Of a DNA stretch of 64,000 nucleotides, positions 58,907-64,000 are shown one piece after another. How positions within the stretch are numbered: position 1 is the first letter of the stretch; the number at the start of each line of letters is the position of its first letter. The position numbers and the translations under genes are program-made. The stretch covers positions 62,001 to 126,000 of the forward strand of contig NZ_JAEA01000006.1 in the NCBI RefSeq assembly GCF_000518665.1, read 5' to 3'. Source of the DNA: Microvirga flocculans ATCC BAA-817. GTDB lineage: Bacteria > Pseudomonadota > Alphaproteobacteria > Rhizobiales > Beijerinckiaceae. The notes below the pieces were generated by a model. The model had not been told where the DNA came from. It saw only the letters and a list, made by a program, of their open reading frames with translations, and searched no databases.

Positions 58907-59320
58907 ATGGAGTTTCACAAAGGCCGGTTGATTGATCACGTGCATCTACGCGTCTCAGACCTCGACGCTGGCAAGCGCTTCTATAAGGCCGCCCTCACGG
59001 CTCTTGGCTTTTCGGAACTCTTGGAGGGCGACCACTTCCTCGCGGCAGACGAACTTTGGATTGACGAGGCTGATAACGGTCCTGTCTCACGAGTTCACCT
59101 CGCGTTTCAAGCACCGTCGCGGGAACATGTCGTCGCTTTCCGTGCGGCAGCACTCAAGGCCGGGCGACGAGATAACGGATTACCAGGAGAGCGGGCGTGG
59201 TACCCCCGCTACTTCGCGGCATACGTGCTCGATCCGGATGGTCACAACATTGAGGCGGTGCATCATGGACCAGTCGAACGCTCCGTCACGTCGGTCGTGT
59301 TCCGCCCCACCGCGCTCTGA
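58907..59320 (+). CDS. VOC-superfamily (glyoxalase-like) protein
   Basis: A 137-residue protein with the VOC betaalphabetabetabeta module: GRLIDHVHLRVSDLDAGKRFYKAAL at the start in outline, and AAYVLDPDGHNIEAVHH near the end with a metal-ligand His and Glu pair. It may be a dioxygenase, glyoxalase or fosfomycin/bleomycin-type resistance protein. The start is 4 bases after the EamA stop, with GGAG in the preceding gene's end. The substrate is not visible. Confidence 0.88.
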   Translation: MEFHKGRLIDHVHLRVSDLDAGKRFYKAALTALGFSELLEGDHFLAADELWIDEADNGPVSRVHLAFQAPSREHVVAFRAAALKAGRRDNGLPGERAWYPRYFAAYVLDPDGHNIEAVHHGPVERSVTSVVFRPTAL

Positions 59321-59401
59321 CCCAAGGTCGGCCAACATGTCGATCCGTGCCATCAGATCGTCATTCGGAAGCCAAGACCGACTGTTCCACGGGAGTTCTA
59401 C

Positions 59402-60292
59402 GTGAAGGTTGTCCAGCTCGACCACGCCTTCCAAGCCCAAAGCGCTTCACCCCAGGAGCGGGAAAGCTATTTCAGGCTTTTCAACAGCAGCGTCGTTGCG
59501 TTTCGTTTGCGGACCCGCCGGCTGGAGGTCGAACCACATGGCGGGGGCTTCAGCATCAAGACCGTCTTCTCGGGCCAGGAGCGGTACTGGTTTGACGGCA
59601 AGATTTCAGTTGTATGTCCCGGTGAGGTTCTCCTGGTCAACCCCGGAGAAACCTACGCCAGTGAGATCCGGACGCCTGCCGAGACGGACAGCTTCTCCTT
59701 GTTCTTTCCCCGGCGCTGGCTCGAAGCTGAAATGGTGGCGGGGCGTGCTCAAGCCCTGAAGCATGCCTTGGATCAAGGCCTGTCGTCTCTCAGCCTTCGG
59801 AGCGCTCCGCAGCTGCCGCAGGAGTTGCGCAGGCTCGCCGAAGCGCTCGCCTCTGGAACGGACCCGCTGGCTCTTGAGGAACAGATGCATTGCGTCTCGG
59901 CGTTGGCATTCGCGTTCGGCCATGAGCTCGCCCAAGCCGTTGACCGGATCGACGCGGCCGACAAGGCGACTCGGGGCGAGCGCCTGCGCCGCGTGCTGCG
60001 GGCCCGGGAACTCGTGCACGCCAGCGTGGCTGCGGGCGTGTCGCTGGCTGACTTGGCAGCCGCGGCGTGCATGTCCGAGTTCCACTTCATCCGCGCCTTC
60101 CGGGACGCCTTCGGTGTCACGCCTGCCAAGTACCTCGAGCGGCTAAGAATGCAGCAGGCTCATGCGCTGCTCCAGCGAACGGACCTTCCGGTCACCGAGG
60201 TCGCCCGTCGCTGCGGATACTCAAGCCTGTCGGCATTCGGCCGCGCCTTTCGGCGGGCCTGGGGCAAGCCCGCCAAGACCCTGCGCCGATGA
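59402..60292 (+). CDS. AraC-family transcription regulator
   Basis: A 296-residue regulator with an N-terminal cupin-like effector domain (about 40-110; VCPGEVLLVNPGETY) and a C-terminal double HTH (about 195-292). The HTH has LADLAAAACMSEFHFIRAFRDAFG and VTEVARRCGYSSLSAFGRAFRRAWG. The start is GTG at 59402 with GGGAG upstream. It sits between the EamA-VOC pair and the beta-lactamase gene, so either could be the target. Confidence 0.9.
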   Translation: MKVVQLDHAFQAQSASPQERESYFRLFNSSVVAFRLRTRRLEVEPHGGGFSIKTVFSGQERYWFDGKISVVCPGEVLLVNPGETYASEIRTPAETDSFSLFFPRRWLEAEMVAGRAQALKHALDQGLSSLSLRSAPQLPQELRRLAEALASGTDPLALEEQMHCVSALAFAFGHELAQAVDRIDAADKATRGERLRRVLRARELVHASVAAGVSLADLAAAACMSEFHFIRAFRDAFGVTPAKYLERLRMQQAHALLQRTDLPVTEVARRCGYSSLSAFGRAFRRAWGKPAKTLRR

Positions 60293-60390
60293 TCGCCCCG
60301 CGCTCCCCAATCCTGCGCCCGATCTCAGGTTTGGCAGGACCTGCACACCCTTCGCTGCTAGATCGGCCATCTCGCTTAGGGCTTCTTTCC

Positions 60391-61401
60391 ATGCACTTCG
60401 TTCGCACGATGTTCACCCTCACGACGCTTGTGTCCACCATCCTGTTCTGTCCGATCGCTGCCAACGCTGAGTTTCGGACGGACGCTCTCCGGGCCAAGAT
60501 CGAGGCTCTGGACAAGAAATCAGGCTCCGGCCGGCTCGGCGTCGGCTTGGTCGACCTTACGGATGGAGACAGTTGGTCGTGGCGGGGTGACGAGTCCTTT
60601 CCGATGCAGAGCGTCTACAAGCTGCCGATCGCCCTCGCCGCACTCAAGGCCGTCGATGAGGGGCGTCGAAATCTGGACGAGCGCATCTCGCTCGGGCGTG
60701 AGGACTTGAGTATCCAGTGGAGCCCGATCGCGAGAGAGTTCAAAGGGGAGCCAGCCACCTATACGGTCCGGCAGTTGCTGGAACATGCGCTCCAGCAGAG
60801 TGACAACACCGCTTCCGACGTGCTCTTGCGCCTTGTCGGAGGCCCAGGCTCAGTCACCGCGTTGCTCCGCCGACATGGGATCGATGGCATGCGTGTCGAC
60901 CGACCCGAGCGGGAGATGCAGCCGGAGGTCCTCGGCCTGCCGCCGTTTCGGCCGGAGTGGACCAACGAGGCGGCCCTCACCGCAGCCCTGAACGACCTTC
61001 CTCAACCGGCCAAGCGGGCGGCCTTGGCAGCCTACCTCGCCGATGGCCGCGACACCGCAACCCCGAAGGCGGCGGCGCACCTACTTGCGAAACTCGCGCG
61101 CGGTGAGCTTCTGTCCAAGCCTACGACACGCATCTTCCTTGACATTCTTGCAGGCACCCGCACCGGCGGCTCCCGCATCAAGGCTGGTGTGCCGGAAGGT
61201 TCAACCGTCGCCCACAAGACTGGCACCGCGATGGACGTCCTGGGCATTGGGCCTGCTGTCAACGACGCTGGACTCGTGACTTTGCCGGAACGACGTCAGC
61301 TTGTCGTCGCGGTGTTTGTGGCCGGCTCGGACAGTTCTCCCGCCGAGCGGGAGCGACTCATCGCGGACGTGACACGCGCAGCGATCGAAGCACTTCGCTA
61401 A
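60391..61401 (+). CDS. Class A serine beta-lactamase
   Basis: A 336-residue exported protein: a signal peptide (about 1-26, ending ANA) then the class A fold. SxxK is Ser74-Val-Tyr-Lys, SDN is at 137-139, and KTG is at 276-278. The omega-loop region (REMQPEVLGLPPFRPEWTN) and spacing resemble the PER/VEB/CepA branch rather than TEM. It hydrolyses beta-lactams in the periplasm; spectrum cannot be told. The start is weakly supported (AGGG). The long upstream open frame overlaps araC out of register and is rejected. Confidence 0.9.
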   Translation: MHFVRTMFTLTTLVSTILFCPIAANAEFRTDALRAKIEALDKKSGSGRLGVGLVDLTDGDSWSWRGDESFPMQSVYKLPIALAALKAVDEGRRNLDERISLGREDLSIQWSPIAREFKGEPATYTVRQLLEHALQQSDNTASDVLLRLVGGPGSVTALLRRHGIDGMRVDRPEREMQPEVLGLPPFRPEWTNEAALTAALNDLPQPAKRAALAAYLADGRDTATPKAAAHLLAKLARGELLSKPTTRIFLDILAGTRTGGSRIKAGVPEGSTVAHKTGTAMDVLGIGPAVNDAGLVTLPERRQLVVAVFVAGSDSSPAERERLIADVTRAAIEALR

Positions 61402-61465
61402 ATCGCATCTTCGGTGACTCGTAACCGCCTGATTGAGCAGCAGGTCATCAATGCCAGGGTCAGAA

Positions 61466-61987
61466 ATGTCAAAGCGACGGATAGTTCTAGTACCCCATGA
61501 TCCGAAATGGGCTGAACTTTTCGCGCGCGAACGCGCCGCTCTCGTACAAGCCTGTGGCGGTCACGTGAGTGCCGTGCATCACATCGGCAGCACCGCCGTT
61601 CCAGGGCTCGCGGCTAAACCCATCATCGACATTCTGGCTGTCCTTCGCGTGCCAGAGGACGGCCCCGCCTGCATCGGCATCTTGGGCCGGCTGGGCTACG
61701 ACTTTCGTGGCGCAAACGGCATCGACCAGCGCTTCTACTTCACGAAAGGCTCCCCTCGCAGCCACCATCTCCATATGTACCCGTCAGATCATAGCGAGGT
61801 GGAGCGTCATCTTCGATTCCGTGATTATCTTCGATCTCATCCGGACGAAGCCGCCGCTTACGCGGACCTCAAACTGCAACTTGCAGCTCGGTTCGCCGAC
61901 GATCCAGAAGCGTACTCGACGGCAAAGAACGAATTCTGCGCACGGGTTGACCAGCTGGCTGCTGCCTCACGGCACCATCGGGTATAG
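61466..61987 (+). CDS. GrpB family protein (nucleotidyltransferase-like)
   Basis: A 173-residue protein with the GrpB/UPF0157 signature: LVPHDPKWAELFARER, HHIGSTAVPGLAAKPIIDI, and HHLHMYPSDHSEVERHLRFRDYLR. The GSTAVPG and IDI motif is a nucleotidyltransferase active-site signature. Function not established; the family is unrelated to GrpE. ATG choice: 61466 after AGGG, with 61451 as alternative. Confidence 0.88.
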   Translation: MSKRRIVLVPHDPKWAELFARERAALVQACGGHVSAVHHIGSTAVPGLAAKPIIDILAVLRVPEDGPACIGILGRLGYDFRGANGIDQRFYFTKGSPRSHHLHMYPSDHSEVERHLRFRDYLRSHPDEAAAYADLKLQLAARFADDPEAYSTAKNEFCARVDQLAAASRHHRV

Positions 61988-62025
61988 GCTGCAGGTCATT
62001 GCCTCGCATCCGCCTGGGCGGCCGG

Positions 62026-62694
62026 TCATCTGAGCGGCTCCACGACGAGTTCCACCCGCCTGTTCTTCTGACGACCCTCCGGATCGTCGCTGCCGTCGGG
62101 GTGGGTGTTGGACGCGACGGGCCGCCGCTCGCCGAATCCCATCGCTGCGACATGAGCCCGTCCGGCGCCTGCATGGCGAATGAGCCACTCTTTCACGGCG
62201 GCCGCCCGACGGGCCGAGAGCCGATCGTTGTAGGCGTCGGTGCCGATCCCGTCCGTATGACCCTCCACCCGATAGCGGGCGGGCCCGAGTCGCGCCTGGA
62301 CTTCGCCAACCAGATTCTGCAGAACCTCGTTTGCCTCGGGGCGCAAGGTGGCCTTGTCAAAGTCAAACAGCACGTCCGCATTGAGCGTCAGACGCAGTCC
62401 CCGCCCCTCCTGACGAGCATTGAAGCCTCCCAGGAGTATGCTGGCAGGCAAATCAATGCTGTTGTCGGACCTGGTTCCGGAGATCGCCTGCACGGGAAAG
62501 ATGACCGATCCGACGCGGAAGGTCACCCCGGGCGGGACGACCGTCGGCGGTTCCTCAAGCATTTGACTTGCCTTGTCAGTCGTCAAGGTGCTCCCAGGAG
62601 GATGAGGATCGATCGGCTGAGCATGGCTAGGGAGTCCGACCAGAACGGCCGATAACGTTCCTGCAACGGCAAGCCCGTACAAGGGGGGGCACAT
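62026..62694 (-). CDS. OmpA-family outer membrane protein
   Basis: A 222-residue protein: signal peptide (about 1-25), a beta-rich N-terminal region, and a C-terminal OmpA peptidoglycan-binding domain (about 105-220). The domain has ADVLFDFDKATLRPEA, VEGHTDGIGTDAYNDRLSARRAAAV, GFGERRPVASN and GRQKNRRVELVV. It ties the outer membrane to peptidoglycan. The start at 62694 follows GAGGG and is 11 bases after the upstream secreted-protein stop, so the two are an operon. Confidence 0.92.
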   Translation of the reverse strand: MCPPLYGLAVAGTLSAVLVGLPSHAQPIDPHPPGSTLTTDKASQMLEEPPTVVPPGVTFRVGSVIFPVQAISGTRSDNSIDLPASILLGGFNARQEGRGLRLTLNADVLFDFDKATLRPEANEVLQNLVGEVQARLGPARYRVEGHTDGIGTDAYNDRLSARRAAAVKEWLIRHAGAGRAHVAAMGFGERRPVASNTHPDGSDDPEGRQKNRRVELVVEPLR

Positions 62695-62705
62695 GCCTGA
62701 TGCCC

Positions 62706-63221
62706 TCACAGCAGGGGTATGTTCGTGAGGGGCTGCTGGTTCGGGATCTGCACGGCCATCTGCCGCACACCGGCCGGCGGCATGCCGAACCACGCCCAGA
62801 ACTCGCGCCGCTCGCCGGCACGAACCATTCCGCCGTCCCGGTCCTTGAAGGTGCTGCAGAGGCAGGATGCGGCGTGTCCCATGCTGTACTTTTTCCGGCC
62901 TGCGAAGTCGACTACGGCTATGTCCCTGAGTTCTTGGTTGAACGCAAGACCGTGATCCTTCAGGCTGGTGTCCGCGCCAGACTGATTGATGACCGCGAAC
63001 TTGATCTGCATCACGCCCTTGTCCTGCAAGCGGCGGAGCTCGACCACCTGGAAGCGAACTCCCGGCGCGAGTTCAATTTCTGGCACTTCGTTGTTACGGC
63101 TCGTTGCTGGTTCGGAACCCGGTTTCGTTAGACTTGAAGGCTGGGCGTGAGCCAGTTCCCCCAAATTCGTCCCTAACGCAATTCCGACTACCAGTGCCCA
63201 ACGCGCTCCTGCCATCGTCAT
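62706..63221 (-). CDS. Secreted protein of unknown function, upstream of OmpA-family gene
   Basis: A 171-residue protein with a signal peptide (about 1-25, ending AHA) and a beta-rich mature part (VRFQVVELRRLQDKGVMQIKF, then VINQSGADTSLKDHGL, then REFWAWFGMPPAG), resembling an immunoglobulin-like or calycin-like fold. Two cysteines (CLCS) may pair. AGGAGG precedes the ATG by seven bases. Translation of the OmpA-family gene follows closely, so they likely act together in the envelope. Confidence 0.75.
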   Translation of the reverse strand: MTMAGARWALVVGIALGTNLGELAHAQPSSLTKPGSEPATSRNNEVPEIELAPGVRFQVVELRRLQDKGVMQIKFAVINQSGADTSLKDHGLAFNQELRDIAVVDFAGRKKYSMGHAASCLCSTFKDRDGGMVRAGERREFWAWFGMPPAGVRQMAVQIPNQQPLTNIPLL

Positions 63222-63547
63222 CAGTCATCCTCCTGGAAATTCTATTGCCCACATATGGGAACGCCAGAGGATATCCAGGAGCAGGATCCTTTTTCGCAGG
63301 ATCGGCACACTCCCCTGCAATGACAGCGCGTCTGTTTCTCCCTATGGAGAAGTCAGACGGTACTTCTGTGTGGCTCTTGCAAGCTTGCAAGGTGAAGGTG
63401 CGCATCTCGGTGACATCCATGACAATCCTGGCTCCACTCCGCACTTGCCGTCCTATTGAGGAGGCATTCTTGGAAACGCTGAATGATCCAGTCCAGCATC
63501 CGAGCTCGCTAGGGCGCGCCCCTGAACACCCGAAACCGCTATCCTAC
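63222..63547. other. Divergent intergenic region, no gene seen
   Basis: Between the secreted-protein gene (minus) and the last gene (plus). It should hold both promoters. Frames are chance. Confidence 0.4.
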
Positions 63548-63898
63548 ATGACTTTCTCAAGCATGCTGTTTGGGTTAGTTGGCGGCCTTGTTGCACTGTC
63601 AATATTTGGTGCATGTTCTCCAGCCGCTGGTCAGGGCACTGAGAAGAAGAGCTGGCCGGAAATCAAATGTGAACGCTACAAAACGGCCTGGACCGATGCG
63701 CTCGCACATAGAGGCGTAAAAGGGCTGAGCGCGGAGTTCATGGAACGTCATGAGGCTTTTCTTGCCTCCGGCTGCACGACGAGAGCCGATGTCTGCCCGC
63801 AGTCGGAAGATGAACTATACTTGGCCGATATGATGGTAGCCGCCGTTGTGAATGCCGGTATAGCAGGCACGTTTCTCCCCTTCATGTGCCGGAAGTAA
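63548..63898 (+). CDS. Small exported protein, unknown function
   Basis: A 116-residue protein with an N-terminal hydrophobic segment (LFGLVGGLVALSIFGACSPAAG). This could be a signal peptide, or a lipoprotein signal with Cys about residue 22, though the residues before it are not a standard lipobox. The mature part has four cysteines (IKCERYKTAW, SGCTTRADVCPQ, FMCRK), suggesting disulphides. There is no strong ribosome binding site; an in-frame ATG at 63419 would add about 43 residues. Confidence 0.55.
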   Translation: MTFSSMLFGLVGGLVALSIFGACSPAAGQGTEKKSWPEIKCERYKTAWTDALAHRGVKGLSAEFMERHEAFLASGCTTRADVCPQSEDELYLADMMVAAVVNAGIAGTFLPFMCRK

Positions 63899-64000
63899 AG
63901 CCCCAAAAATCCTTTGGCTGATTGCTAATCGACGGCAGGGGGGTGAGCGCCTCGGGAGGCGGAGCAAGTTGAGACCTGAGACATAGATTGGAGCAGATCT

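Overview
The window is high-GC DNA with alphaproteobacterial hallmarks. These include RpoH-type promoters of the form CTTGAMA-N14-16-CCTAnnTC, a CIRCE element before groESL, ROSE-type RNA thermometers before hsp20 genes, an HWE histidine kinase and DUF6522-type small proteins. The style suggests Rhizobiales, most like Methylobacteriaceae (Methylobacterium/Microvirga). Genus and replicon are inference. No rRNA, tRNA, CRISPR array or complete insertion sequence was seen, so this looks like an accessory region (genomic island or large plasmid/chromid) rather than core chromosome.

Region 1 (0.3-6.2 kb, minus strand) is central carbohydrate metabolism and membrane stress: class I fructose-bisphosphate aldolase, a glycogen-debranching-like GH, a GT4 glycosyltransferase, a small unknown protein and a BI-1/YccA membrane protein. 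Region 2 (6.5-45 kb) is a dense protein-quality-control and stress island. It carries clpB, five hsp20 genes, lon, a MarC protein, a thioredoxin-2, groES-groEL, ftsH, clpK, htpX and a hibernation factor. Interleaved with these are regulators (Crp/Fnr, KaiC-like plus HWE kinase, an ECF sigma factor, a membrane hemerythrin fused to a winged helix), glgX, three SPW-repeat membrane proteins, a TerC protein, a BON protein and a universal stress protein. Many small lineage-specific proteins lie between them. Four share one uncharacterised domain; one of these is fused to an NDUFS4-like complex I domain and is followed by a second-copy-type RNA polymerase omega subunit.

Region 3 (46.8-57.9 kb) looks like a decaying accessory or defence-type region. 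It holds a GH1-like pseudogene, an HNH protein, a GGDEF protein, a frameshifted AlbA_2 (Schlafen-type) gene, a DEAD-like helicase fused to a PD-(D/E)XK-like domain that carries a nonsense codon and a frameshift, a divergent DUF4365-type protein and an SH3 membrane protein. Region 4 (58-64 kb) holds an EamA exporter, a VOC protein, an AraC regulator, a class A beta-lactamase, a GrpB protein and two envelope proteins (secreted protein plus OmpA).

The likely logic of region 2 is a coordinated heat and oxidative-stress module. RpoH and HrcA/CIRCE would act on transcription, and ROSE hairpins would unblock translation of holdase hsp20 mRNAs at high temperature. ClpB/ClpK would disaggregate, GroESL would refold, and Lon, FtsH and HtpX would clear damaged soluble and membrane proteins. 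HPF would park ribosomes, and the sigma factor, omega subunit and KaiC/kinase pair could retune transcription. The gene content resembles the transmissible loci of heat resistance known from Gammaproteobacteria (clpK, hsp20, ftsH, trx), but the order and accessory genes differ.
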